Shown here: positions 8,037 through 17,275 of the stretch, in pieces | How the letters are laid out: every line of letters begins with the position of its first letter | How positions within the stretch are numbered: the first letter of the stretch is position 1 | Assembly: GCA_900553365.1 (NCBI GenBank) | Contig: USDL01000007.1 | Coordinates: 1 to 54,882 of the forward strand | Source of the DNA: an uncultured Clostridium sp. | GTDB lineage: Bacteria > Bacillota > Clostridia > TANB77 > CAG-508 | Reading direction: 5' to 3' | Length of the DNA: 54,882 nt | Notes under the pieces: generated by a model | Seen by the model: only the letters and a program-made list of their open reading frames with translations | Database searches by the model: none | Told to the model about the DNA's origin: nothing | Position numbers and translations under genes: made by a program

Positions 8037-8972
8037 TTATTTTATGTTTATAGTTTTATCTACTATATATTGTGGTCTATTTTTTGTTTCATCATATATT
8101 CTTCCTATATATTCAGAAAGAACCCATATTGATAGTAATTGAACACCTGCAAAGAATGTTATTGAAACCATTATAGATGTCCAACCCGCTTCTAAATTGT
8201 TCCATTCAAATGCAAATGAAAGCAGTGAATATATCAAAATAATAAATGAAATTATTATTGAAATAAATCCTAATCCTCCTAATATTTTAAGTGGCTTAGT
8301 TGAAAATCCAATTATTCCATCAGCAGCTAGCTTTAGCATTTTTTTTAATGGATATTTAGTTTTTCCAGCAAATCTTTCCTTTCTCTCATATTTGAAAGCA
8401 TATTGTCTATAGCCTACCCAACTAAATAGCCCTCTTAAGAATTTATTATGTTCTGGAAGAGAATTAATTGTATCAACAACTTTTCTATCTACTAGCCTGA
8501 AATCTCCAGTGTTTTTAGGTATTTCCACATCTGAAAGGGCATTTAAAGTATTATAAAACATTTTTGCAGTAAACAATTTGAATCTTGATTCGCCTTCTCT
8601 TGTTTTTCTTTCACCATATATTACTTCATTGCCTTCTTCCCATAGTTTTAACATCTCTGGCAATAGCTCTGGTGGATCTTGAAGGTCTGCATCTATTATT
8701 AAGATTACATCTCCTGTTACATATTTTAGTCCTGCTGTCACTGCTGCTTGGTGCCCGAAGTTCCTTGAAAATGAAACTATCTTTACATTTTCATTTTGAT
8801 TTGCAAGTTCTGTTAGAATTTCTAAAGTTTTGTCCTTACTTCCATCATTTATAAATATTATTTCATTTTCGTAATTGTTTAACTTATTTAATACTTCTTC
8901 TAATCTATTGTAACATTCTTGAGCAACCTCTTCTTCATTGTATGCTGGTATTATTATTGATATTTTCTTCAT
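8037..8972 (-). CDS. GT2 polyprenyl-phosphate glycosyltransferase (GtrB/ArnC type)
   Basis: This 311-residue protein has an N-terminal GT-A domain: IIIPAYNEEE at the start, then IIFINDGSKDKT, IIDADLQDPPE with the metal-binding acidic cluster (about residues 93-103), and GDFRLVDRKV. Two C-terminal membrane helices follow (about 230-255 and 265-290). This layout belongs to enzymes that move a sugar from a nucleotide donor to undecaprenyl phosphate, for use outside the membrane. It is the last gene of the operon, and its start overlaps the end of the phosphoglycerol transferase gene by 38 bases. The sugar cannot be read from sequence. Confidence 0.88.
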   Translation of the reverse strand: MKKISIIIPAYNEEEVAQECYNRLEEVLNKLNNYENEIIFINDGSKDKTLEILTELANQNENVKIVSFSRNFGHQAAVTAGLKYVTGDVILIIDADLQDPPELLPEMLKLWEEGNEVIYGERKTREGESRFKLFTAKMFYNTLNALSDVEIPKNTGDFRLVDRKVVDTINSLPEHNKFLRGLFSWVGYRQYAFKYERKERFAGKTKYPLKKMLKLAADGIIGFSTKPLKILGGLGFISIIISFIILIYSLLSFAFEWNNLEAGWTSIMVSITFFAGVQLLSIWVLSEYIGRIYDETKNRPQYIVDKTINIK

Positions 8973-10623
8973 TTTTTACCTCGCTTTCTTTTTGTGTGTT
9001 TTTCTTCATTACATAGTAGTCGTCACCTAAAATGTGTTTATTATACCAATCTGATTTTCTACTTATTTCATCATTAAATGCTTCAAGTCCTTTAAGTTCT
9101 GCAAGTGTAGGCTCTCCTGAATATAAATTTGTTCCAATTCCTAAACGTTCTCCTTCAATTTTAATTCCAATACTTGCAAGAATTGTTGGGTACATATCCA
9201 TAGATGTAAAAATTCTATTTTTGTTATTTTTAGCCTCAATAACGCCGTTTATAATTACATTAAAAATGGTTCTATCATAATTATCTTCCATTTTTTGTTT
9301 ATAAAAATCAGTTTGCATGCCTAAATGGTCTCCAAGTATTACTATTGTTGTATTTTCATAGAAATCCTGCCTTTTTAACCATTCTACAAATTCATTTATT
9401 GATTTTGAAGAATACGCATATACGTTTTCATATTGTGAATCAAATTTTTTTTCTGCATTTTTGCTTAAATATCCATCCACAAAGTGAGTATCTGCTGTAA
9501 CCATTATGTAATTAAATGGACTACCTTGTTTAGCTAAATTTGTTATCTCTTCTTTTGACCATTGAAATAGTTTATCATCCTCAAAGCCCCACCATTCTTT
9601 TTCGTTTTCCGTCATTTTACCTTGCTGTATAGCATAATTTACATCAAATACTTTATAATTGCCGTTTGTTTCAAAATATTGTTTTCTGCCTCCAAAAGTT
9701 GAATCTGAACCAAGCATAATTTCTAGATTATATCCTTGCATAGCTAATATTTCCCCTAATGTATATGCTCCAGATAAATACTTGCCTTCTTCTAAATATG
9801 TTTCTTTATTTGTTAAAATATCTCCTGTTTTTAATGGAATACCTGATGTTATTGCAACCGTTCCAGCAACTGAATAGTTTGCTCCATAAGTTTGATTTGC
9901 TCCACCTATTTTACTTGTATTTGAAAAATTAACATTATCCAATGCTAGTTTTTCCAATTCTGGAACAATCGGTATATCCCAAGTTCCACCATTTTCCTTA
10001 CTTAATACTGTGTTTTCCATACTTTCAGCAATAATAATTATTAAATTTCTTTTTTCCTCTGGATATGTGATGTTAGCGCTTTTGGCATCTACGTAATATT
10101 CTTCAAATATTGATGTTTTCTTTATTCTATTTGAAATAAAAACGTTTATTCTAAAGCCAAATATTACTAACACTGTTGCTATTACAAATACAATAAATAT
10201 ATAAATTCTTTTATGGTTTGAAATAAATTTGACTGGAAAAACTTGAATTTTATATGTTTTTGATTTTATTTTAATATTTATGTGCCTTGTTTTTTTTACA
10301 TTTTTTACTGTTGGTATGCATAACATTAGCCAAAGCAAAATTGTTGGTATTGCAGCCGTTGCAATTACTCCTTTTACTACACTTGGTGCTGCTGATTCTA
10401 CTCCATTTAATACATAATAAACAATTTGATCAAAATCTTGCTCTGAATATTCTTTATAGTAATAGATTGATGCTACTATTAATATTGCAAGTATCAATAA
10501 AATTAACCATGTTATAATAGATTTTAATATTTTCTTTATTTTCTTTTTATTATTTTTTGTACTAACTACTATCATTTTCTCAGTTATTGACTCATTTTCT
10601 GTTATGTCGCTATTTGTGTTCAT
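8935..10623 (-). CDS. LTA-synthase/MdoB-like phosphoglycerol transferase
   Basis: This 562-residue protein has several N-terminal membrane helices (about residues 30-165) and an extracellular sulfatase-fold domain. Motifs include LIIIIAESMENT (metal-binding Glu), GANYSVAGTVA around the expected nucleophile, DTHFVDGYL, and ILGDHLGMQ (metal-binding Asp-His). Such enzymes move glycerol phosphate from phosphatidylglycerol to a glycan or glycerol-phosphate chain. In this operon it could decorate or build the exported wall polymer. The C-terminal tail is hydrophilic and rich in Asn/Glu. Confidence 0.85.
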   Translation of the reverse strand: MNTNSDITENESITEKMIVVSTKNNKKKIKKILKSIITWLILLILAILIVASIYYYKEYSEQDFDQIVYYVLNGVESAAPSVVKGVIATAAIPTILLWLMLCIPTVKNVKKTRHINIKIKSKTYKIQVFPVKFISNHKRIYIFIVFVIATVLVIFGFRINVFISNRIKKTSIFEEYYVDAKSANITYPEEKRNLIIIIAESMENTVLSKENGGTWDIPIVPELEKLALDNVNFSNTSKIGGANQTYGANYSVAGTVAITSGIPLKTGDILTNKETYLEEGKYLSGAYTLGEILAMQGYNLEIMLGSDSTFGGRKQYFETNGNYKVFDVNYAIQQGKMTENEKEWWGFEDDKLFQWSKEEITNLAKQGSPFNYIMVTADTHFVDGYLSKNAEKKFDSQYENVYAYSSKSINEFVEWLKRQDFYENTTIVILGDHLGMQTDFYKQKMEDNYDRTIFNVIINGVIEAKNNKNRIFTSMDMYPTILASIGIKIEGERLGIGTNLYSGEPTLAELKGLEAFNDEISRKSDWYNKHILGDDYYVMKKNTQKESEVKNEENINNNTSIQ

Positions 10624-10650
10624 TTTTTCTCCTTATAGGTTGCATCGAAT

Positions 10651-11761
10651 TTATTTTGAATATTTTTCTATAATGGCATCTGTTATCCTTTGGCTTGCTG
10701 TTCCATCACCATAAGGATTTACTGCCTTACTCATTTTCTCATAAGTTTGATGATTTGTCAATAATTCTCTAATCATGTCATATATTGTATTTTCATTTGT
10801 TCCTGCAAGTTTTAGTGTTCCTGCTTCTATTCCTTCTGGTCTTTCAGTTGTATCTCTCAATACTAATACTGGTTTTCCAAGTGATGGTGCTTCTTCTTGT
10901 ATTCCTCCACTATCTGTTAATATTAAATAAGCTTTATTCATAAAGTTATGAAAGTCTATTACTTCTAGTGGCTCTATTAGTTTAATTTTCTCATCATTTC
11001 CAAGTACTTCATCTGCAATTTCTCTAACCTTTGGATTTAAGTGTACAGGATATACTACCTTTACATCTTTGAACTCGTCTACTATTCTTTTTATTGCTTT
11101 AAACATCTGTCTCATTGGTTCTCCTAAGTTTTCTCTTCTATGTGCTGTAAGTAGTATTAATCTATCTTGTCCTACCCATTCAAATATTGGGTTTGAATAG
11201 CCTTTATTTACTGTTGTTTTAAGTGCATCTATTGCTGTGTTTCCTGTTACATAAATATTTTGTGGATTTTTTCCCTCTTTTAATAAGCTATTTTTACTAT
11301 TTTCTGTTGGTGCAAAATGCATATCTGCTAATACACCTATCATTTGTCTATTCATTTCTTCTGGATATGGAGAATATTTATTCCATGTTCTAAGCCCAGC
11401 TTCTACATGTCCTATATCTGTTTGATTATAATATGCAGCTAGTGCTCCTGCAAATGCAGTTGTAGTATCTCCATGAACAAGTACTATATTAGGTTTTACT
11501 TTTTTTATTACTTCTTCTAGTCCTTTAAGTGCTCTACTTGTTATATCACTTAATGTTTGTCCGTACTTGCATAATATTCAAATCATAATCTGGTGTAATT
11601 TTAAATGCTTCTAATACTTGGTCTAACATTTGTCTGTGTTGTGCTGTAACGCACACAATACATTGAATTTCTTTTCTTGATTGTAGTTCTTTAACTAGTG
11701 GTGCCATTTTGATTGCTTCTGGTCTTGTTCCAAATATTGTCATTACTTTTATTCTATCCAT
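10651..11761 (-). CDS. mnaA: UDP-GlcNAc 2-epimerase (non-hydrolysing), needs +1 frameshift
   Basis: Joining 11761-11564 to 11562-10651 gives about 369 residues, close to the usual 370-380. The enzyme interconverts UDP-GlcNAc and UDP-ManNAc, the donor for TagA encoded next to it. Motifs are FGTRPEAIKMAPL at the N-terminus, LVHGDTTTAFAG, GHVEAGLRT, LTAHRRENLGEP, YPVHLNP, ILTDSGGIQEEAPSLGKPV and RDTTERPEG. The 0 frame reaches GTA CGG (11563-11561) and stops at 11546. The +1 frame resumes as QTLSDITSRALKGL, so only the frame is broken. The ATG has AAGGAG upstream and overlaps tagA by 8 bases. A second, more distant epimerase lies at 22148-23257. Confidence 0.87.
11560..11563 (-). other. CGG-A +1 frameshift site in mnaA
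   Basis: The 0 frame reads CAA GTA CGG ACA and the restored frame reads CAA GTA (C) GGA CAA ACA. As I recall them, the Bacillus subtilis protein has ERQT here and the E. coli protein PGQG. So either Arg or Gly would fit the residue made from CGGA. Confidence 0.82.
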
Positions 11762-12473
11762 TTTTTTCTCTCCTTACTAGATACATAAATTTAATTAAAT
11801 TTAATTGTCTGCCTATTCTCTTTGGCTCTTGAAATAGTCTATATAACCACTCTAAATTACATTTAATTATCCAATTTGGTGCTCTTTTCTTTGTATTACT
11901 TATTACATCAAATGAGCCCCCTACTGGCATAAATATTTTAACTTTTTGTATTTTTTCAATATTATCTATTATAAATTTTTCCTGTTTTGGGCTTCCTGTT
12001 CCTACAAAAACAATGTCTGCATTGCTTTCTATTATTTTTGAAACTACCTTTTTTTCATCACAATATCCATCACATTCTCCAACAATATTAATTTGCTGGA
12101 AATTTTTTTCTAAATTTCCCTTTGCAGCTTTTGCAATTCCTGGTTTTGAACCATATAGGAAGATTTTAGCCTTATAATTTTGCGATTTTTCACAGATTTT
12201 AAGCATCAAATCTATTCCCGCAATTCTTTGTTTGATGTTTCCATTATTTTTTTTAGATGCCCATACAATTCCTGTTCCATCTGGAATTTGATATTTCTGG
12301 TTATTAAAGATTTTTTTTAGTTCTTCATTTTGATAATTATTTACAGCAATTTCTGGATTTATATTTACAATAAATAACTTTTTGTTTTGTTCATAGTCAT
12401 TGAAAATATCTTGTAGCATTTCCTCTTGATTTTCAGTGCATACACAAAATCCTAATACTTTTTCTTTAATCAC
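11754..12473 (-). CDS. tagA: TagA/WecG family ManNAc transferase
   Basis: This 239-residue cytoplasmic GT26 enzyme is expected to add ManNAc to lipid-linked GlcNAc, forming the teichoic acid linkage disaccharide. Visible motifs are VNINPEIAV, IPDGTGIVWASK (conserved Asp of the family), RIAGIDLM, FLYGSKPG, FVGTGSPKQEKFI and VGGSFDVISNTKKRAPNWI, near the C-terminal membrane-association region. It overlaps mnaA by 8 bases and the preceding glycosyltransferase gene by 8 bases, so all three are translationally coupled. Confidence 0.9.
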   Translation of the reverse strand: MIKEKVLGFCVCTENQEEMLQDIFNDYEQNKKLFIVNINPEIAVNNYQNEELKKIFNNQKYQIPDGTGIVWASKKNNGNIKQRIAGIDLMLKICEKSQNYKAKIFLYGSKPGIAKAAKGNLEKNFQQINIVGECDGYCDEKKVVSKIIESNADIVFVGTGSPKQEKFIIDNIEKIQKVKIFMPVGGSFDVISNTKKRAPNWIIKCNLEWLYRLFQEPKRIGRQLNLIKFMYLVRREKNG

Positions 12474-13761
12474 TTATTTGCTCCTCTTTTTTCAATAAAT
12501 TTATTATTTTTCTTGCTTTATTTTCCCATGTATTTTCTAATGCTTCTTGTCTTAAGGTTTCAAAGTACTCTAGGTTTTCTGCTCTATTTAATTTTAAAGC
12601 TTTTTCTACTAATTCAACAAATTCTTGATTATTATTTGCGATAAATATTGATTTGTATTTTTTACACTCATCCATTGCCGTTGTAACAATAGGCTTTGAA
12701 AGAGCCATATATTCAAATATCTTTAAAGGTGATGTTGCTTTTGTAATATCATTTATAACAAATGGTACTGTACATACATCAAATTTTGCCGCATAATTTT
12801 TTAATATTTTGTATTCTCTTGTTCCTAAAAAATATATATTTTCTAAATCTTCTATTCTTGATTTTTCAAGAGAATTATCATATTTTGTTCCTATTAGAAC
12901 TATATTATATTCTTGTTTTGTTTTAGCTAGATATTTTACCATGTCATAATCAAACCAGCTGGCAAAAGCTCCATAATAGCCTATTATAGGCTTTTTCTGG
13001 TCTAGAATTTTTTTAAATTTTTCATCAAATTTAAAGTCTTTATCTATATTTTGGTAATGTTCATAATCTACTCCATTGCATGCAAATACTAATTTTTCAG
13101 TTCCTCGTTTTTGTTTAATATCTTGCTGTAGTTTATCTGCTGTGACTACTACAAATATGTTTTCTTTATCAGTAAGCATATATTCATACTTTTCTTTAAT
13201 ATTAACTGGAATTTCTTTTGTTCCTGAAAGTATTGGGTTTATTTCATCTATATACTCATATATTACTTTGTATCCATTTTGTATGTATTGTTTTAATTCA
13301 TCTAATTTCATTTTCCAATCTGTTGAATATATTTGTATGTATTTAGGTTTATTAGTATTTTTAAGCTTTGTAAATAATAATTTTTGAACACTTTTATTTT
13401 CTAAATTAATTAATACTAAATTATCATTTGCCTTTTTTATTCCTCTAATTTTATCTGTAAAATGTGTAACTTCATAAAATACTAGGCATTTTTGCTTTGC
13501 TAAATTAAGTGCTATATGTTGTGGTCTTTGAAATAATGGCACATTCCATCCAAAATTACTTCTCCATATAATTATTCTATCATAATTTTTATTTTCAATA
13601 ATTTCATCTAAGCTTTTTGATAGTTTTTTGTTTTCGATAAAGTTTAAACTATGTAATATATTCATTATTATTGAAAATACATAGTTTAATACCTTTTTGA
13701 TGGTACCTAAAATACCATATTTTTTTATTAAAGACTTAAATTTGCTTATTTTATCTTTCAT
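12466..13761 (-). CDS. GT-B glycosyltransferase (GT1/GT4-like)
   Basis: This 431-residue protein starts with a basic amphipathic helix likely to touch the membrane. It then shows RSNFGWNVPLFQRPQHIA, a beginning common in glycosyltransferases of this kind. The C-terminal half carries a GT-B donor site: IGYYGAFASWFDYD, YFLGTREYKIL, and TKATSPLKIFEYMALSKPIVTT, the E(x7)E-like segment. The acceptor and sugar are unknown. It sits 2 bases after the neighbouring glycosyltransferase gene. Confidence 0.82.
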   Translation of the reverse strand: MKDKISKFKSLIKKYGILGTIKKVLNYVFSIIMNILHSLNFIENKKLSKSLDEIIENKNYDRIIIWRSNFGWNVPLFQRPQHIALNLAKQKCLVFYEVTHFTDKIRGIKKANDNLVLINLENKSVQKLLFTKLKNTNKPKYIQIYSTDWKMKLDELKQYIQNGYKVIYEYIDEINPILSGTKEIPVNIKEKYEYMLTDKENIFVVVTADKLQQDIKQKRGTEKLVFACNGVDYEHYQNIDKDFKFDEKFKKILDQKKPIIGYYGAFASWFDYDMVKYLAKTKQEYNIVLIGTKYDNSLEKSRIEDLENIYFLGTREYKILKNYAAKFDVCTVPFVINDITKATSPLKIFEYMALSKPIVTTAMDECKKYKSIFIANNNQEFVELVEKALKLNRAENLEYFETLRQEALENTWENKARKIINLLKKEEQISD

Positions 13762-13763
13762 AT

Positions 13764-15353
13764 TTAATCCTTTTTCTTAAATATTTGATTGAACTTATAC
13801 TGTATGCTATTTTTTAATCTGTCTTGATCTGTAAATAGCAATGTTACTGCATTTTTGATTTTTACAATTAGTTTATTTGTTCTCTTATTTGTCATTATGT
13901 TATATAAATTATTATTATAGTTATTTATTATTTTTTGCACATCTTTATTTGAATAGTCAATTTTTCCTTCAATATACTTATCTTTTTTAAATATTAGTTC
14001 TTTATATTCTACACTATTTTCTTTGAAATTGGCTTTTGTAAATTTGTTTAATTCATGTTCAATTTTAATACAATCTTTTTGTGAAGAATTAACTATTTTT
14101 GATAAAGCAGCATTTTTACTTTTCTTTTCTGGAATTTTTTTATATAACTCAATTAAACTATTATTATAGTTTTCTATATTATAATTTTCTTCGCAGATTT
14201 TTCTGCCTAGAGCTCCTCTTCTTTTTCTTTCATCTTCATTTTCTATTAGTTCTTTTATTGCTTCCATTAGTTTTTTAGAATTTTTATTTTCAACTAATAC
14301 TCCACATTCTGGAGCATGAGTTACTGATGGTAATGCTGTATTATTAAATACAACCACAGGTTTTGAGCACGCCATTGCTTCAACTGCCATAAGTCCAAAT
14401 GTTTCCCCAAGTGATGGCATTAAAAACACATCACAAGCGTTATAGGCATGAATTAATTCTTCATTATTCATTCTTCCATAATCAATAATGTTGTATTTAT
14501 TTTCTACTGCCTCTAATCTATTTTTTTCATCACAAGTTAAAATAGTAACTTTTTTATCTGTATCTAGCATTTGCAAGGCTTCAACAATATATGATGTTCC
14601 TTTAAATGCTTCTTGTGCTCTTAAAAATAGTACTATATTGTCCTCTGGTATATTAAATTTTTTTCTTGCTTCTTTTTGGTTTATATTTTTGCCAAATTTA
14701 TTCAAATCTATTCCTAAAGGAATTATATGAACATTTGTAAAGTGTTTTGTCAAAGGGCTTTGCTTTATTACATCATACATATATTTACTTGATACAACAA
14801 TCTCAGGATTAATTTGTTTATAAATCATTTGCTTTAGTTTCCACATAGAGCTACAATTGTCATCTTTAAATTCAAATAATGTATTCAAGTTTTGACATTT
14901 TTTGCATCCTGTTTTCCATTTTTCACACTCTCCAAAATGAACACATCTGCCTGTAACTGTCCATGGATCATGAATAGACATTACCACCTTTTTTTCATTG
15001 CATATTTGAAGTAATGATATTAATGATAATTTTGTATTGTGGAACATGTGAAAGTGTATTATATCTGCTTTTTTATATTCTTCACTATTTATTAAAGCTG
15101 GTGATGTTATTGATAAATTAGAATGAACTGATAGCTCTTCTGTTTCAAATTTTTCTAATTTTTCAAACACTTGTAGCTGCTGGCTATTTTTTAATAATAA
15201 ACTTACTTTATTATTATTTGATTGCTTATAAACTACTGCTTGCCTTATATCAATATCCTTTTTTAAAGAATATTGAATCAAATCATATCCATTGAATCTA
15301 CGGCCTGGTAAATCTATATTATTTACTTCCAATACTTTTATTTTTTCTTCCAT
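13764..15353 (-). CDS. GT4 glycosyltransferase with extra C-terminal domain
   Basis: This 529-residue protein has a GT4-type core to about residue 400. IHDPWTVTGRCVHFGECEKW (about residues 127-146) and a CxxC pair in KTGCKKCQNL are shared with the C-terminal part of the 745-residue protein at 19863-22100, so the two are related. The donor site shows LFLRAQEAFKGT and MPSLGETFGLMAVEAMA. The last about 125 residues are charged and not recognised. The cysteines may hold a structural metal. It overlaps the upstream GT2 gene by 16 bases. Confidence 0.82.
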   Translation of the reverse strand: MEEKIKVLEVNNIDLPGRRFNGYDLIQYSLKKDIDIRQAVVYKQSNNNKVSLLLKNSQQLQVFEKLEKFETEELSVHSNLSITSPALINSEEYKKADIIHFHMFHNTKLSLISLLQICNEKKVVMSIHDPWTVTGRCVHFGECEKWKTGCKKCQNLNTLFEFKDDNCSSMWKLKQMIYKQINPEIVVSSKYMYDVIKQSPLTKHFTNVHIIPLGIDLNKFGKNINQKEARKKFNIPEDNIVLFLRAQEAFKGTSYIVEALQMLDTDKKVTILTCDEKNRLEAVENKYNIIDYGRMNNEELIHAYNACDVFLMPSLGETFGLMAVEAMACSKPVVVFNNTALPSVTHAPECGVLVENKNSKKLMEAIKELIENEDERKRRGALGRKICEENYNIENYNNSLIELYKKIPEKKSKNAALSKIVNSSQKDCIKIEHELNKFTKANFKENSVEYKELIFKKDKYIEGKIDYSNKDVQKIINNYNNNLYNIMTNKRTNKLIVKIKNAVTLLFTDQDRLKNSIQYKFNQIFKKKD

Positions 15354-17275
15354 ATCTTACCTTTCACTTTTTGTGCTATTTTGCGTATTGTTTTTTTTGC
15401 TCCGTTTTTCTTTAAATATTGTTCTCCTCTTTTTATTAATCTAACAATGCTTGATTGTTTTTCTTCCTTAGTCTCAAAGTCAGCACCAATTTTACCATTT
15501 TTTCCAGCAAGGTATTTATATACTGCATATTTTTCTATAATTTTTAATATATCTGTTTTTACATTTGAATACTGTTCATCTGTCCATTTATAATATTCTT
15601 TAAATTCTTTAGCTGTTTTTTCAAGGAATTCATTAATTACTTGAACATCTTCTATAATTGGTTCATCTTCATTAGTGTAAAACCATGTTAAAAATTTATA
15701 GAAATCTGGTGCATTTTTCTTTGTTACTTCCATATAATATCTTTTGCTTATATTAAGTGAATTTTTAAATGTTTCTGTTCTATTTTTATTATATGTGCTT
15801 TTTTCATTATATCTATAATAATATAAAGGAAGATTTATCATATATACTTTTGTTTTTGTTATAAGCTTTTCTAAAAAGTCATAATCTTCTGCTGTTCTTA
15901 AATTACTAAATGTTATATTATTGTCTTTTATAATGTTTGTTCTATACATACATGGTGCATTAGGAACTGGATTTGTCCATAAAAAGGTCCATTCTGATGG
16001 TACTTTTTGCTCTGGATACACATTTTCATTGTAAATATTTCCTAAATTGTCCATCATTGCAATATTTACTGAACATACTCCATATTCTTCGTTTTTATCT
16101 AAGAATTGTACTTGTCTGAATATTTTTTCAGGAATAATTATATCATCACTATCCATTCTAGTAATGTATTTTCCTCTTGCCATTTCTATTCCCTTGTTCA
16201 TAGATTTAGAGATTCCTTTTTCATTTTCAGTTTTTCTAGTGCATATTACCCTAAAATCTTTTTTTGCATATTGTTTAATGATTTCCCATGTTTTATCTGT
16301 TGAGTCATCATCTATAATTATTAGCTCAAAATTTCTATATGTTTGATCTAATACACTTTGTACAGCCTTTTCAATATACTTCTCAGCATTATAGCATGGC
16401 ATTATTATGCTTACCTTTGGGTTTGATTTATCATATATTTCCTTTGCTTTCTTATAGGCAACTGGATATGCCTCATTGTATTTGCTATAATACATTTGGA
16501 AATACAAATCCATATATACATTAAATGGTTCAAAGCCCCATCCTTCTATTTCTTTTTCTGTAAGATTATTTATTATGTCTACCCAAAGTTTATTTGCTTC
16601 TTTTAAAGTATATGGTGATTTTGTAGTATCTTGATTTTTATGAATTCTGTATTGTATAAGCGGTTCTTCTATTAAATAGCAGTTAAACTCTTTAAATAAT
16701 CTAAGCCACATTTCATAATCATTTGAAGTTTTTAAATTTTCATTGAATAATCCTACTTTGTTAAAACATTCTTTTGAAATTAGCATTGAGCAACCATTAA
16801 CAGTTCCTTTGATTACTGGATATATTCCTTGGCAAAGTTCTTCATGTGTTAATAAGTTTGAATAGTTTGTTGTACAAAAAATATCTCCCCTTTCATCTAT
16901 TAATTCAACATTTGAAAAAATAATTGTGTTTTTATCTTGTAATTTATTTAAAACTTCAACCTGTTTTTCTAGTTTAAATGGTTTATACATATCGTCATGG
17001 CTAAGCCAAGATAAATATTCGCCTTTCATTTCTTTTATTGCCAAATTTAGTGCAGTAGCAACTCCACCATTTTCCTTTTTTATATATCTTATCTTGTTTC
17101 CATAAGATAAAGCAATTTTCTCGGTTTCTCCATTATCTGTTGAGCCATCATTAATAACTAAAATTTCCTTATTATCATAAGTTTGTGCGATTGCACTATC
17201 AATAGCTACTTTCATAAAATTTGAACCATTATATACAGGAATTACTACTGTTACTTTAGGTTTAAACTCTTTCAT
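15338..17275 (-). CDS. tandem GT2-GT2 glycosyltransferase
   Basis: This 645-residue protein carries two GT-A domains. The first (residues 1 to about 270) has VVIPVYNGSNFM, INDGSTDNGET and LSWLSHDDMYK. The second (about 288-560) has IIMPCYNAEKYIEKAV, IIIDDDSTDKT and ITRMDSDDIIIP. Each has its own acidic metal-binding cluster, so both could be active, as in bifunctional polymerases of alternating glycans. A basic C-terminal helix may bind membrane. The ATG overlaps the stop of the upstream gene. Confidence 0.87.
   Translation of the reverse strand: MKEFKPKVTVVIPVYNGSNFMKVAIDSAIAQTYDNKEILVINDGSTDNGETEKIALSYGNKIRYIKKENGGVATALNLAIKEMKGEYLSWLSHDDMYKPFKLEKQVEVLNKLQDKNTIIFSNVELIDERGDIFCTTNYSNLLTHEELCQGIYPVIKGTVNGCSMLISKECFNKVGLFNENLKTSNDYEMWLRLFKEFNCYLIEEPLIQYRIHKNQDTTKSPYTLKEANKLWVDIINNLTEKEIEGWGFEPFNVYMDLYFQMYYSKYNEAYPVAYKKAKEIYDKSNPKVSIIMPCYNAEKYIEKAVQSVLDQTYRNFELIIIDDDSTDKTWEIIKQYAKKDFRVICTRKTENEKGISKSMNKGIEMARGKYITRMDSDDIIIPEKIFRQVQFLDKNEEYGVCSVNIAMMDNLGNIYNENVYPEQKVPSEWTFLWTNPVPNAPCMYRTNIIKDNNITFSNLRTAEDYDFLEKLITKTKVYMINLPLYYYRYNEKSTYNKNRTETFKNSLNISKRYYMEVTKKNAPDFYKFLTWFYTNEDEPIIEDVQVINEFLEKTAKEFKEYYKWTDEQYSNVKTDILKIIEKYAVYKYLAGKNGKIGADFETKEEKQSSIVRLIKRGEQYLKKNGAKKTIRKIAQKVKGKIWKKK

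Noticed and set aside
11546..11761. A stand-alone 71-residue N-terminal epimerase fragment
   Set aside because: It joins to 10651-11562 at CGG-A with nothing missing between the halves.
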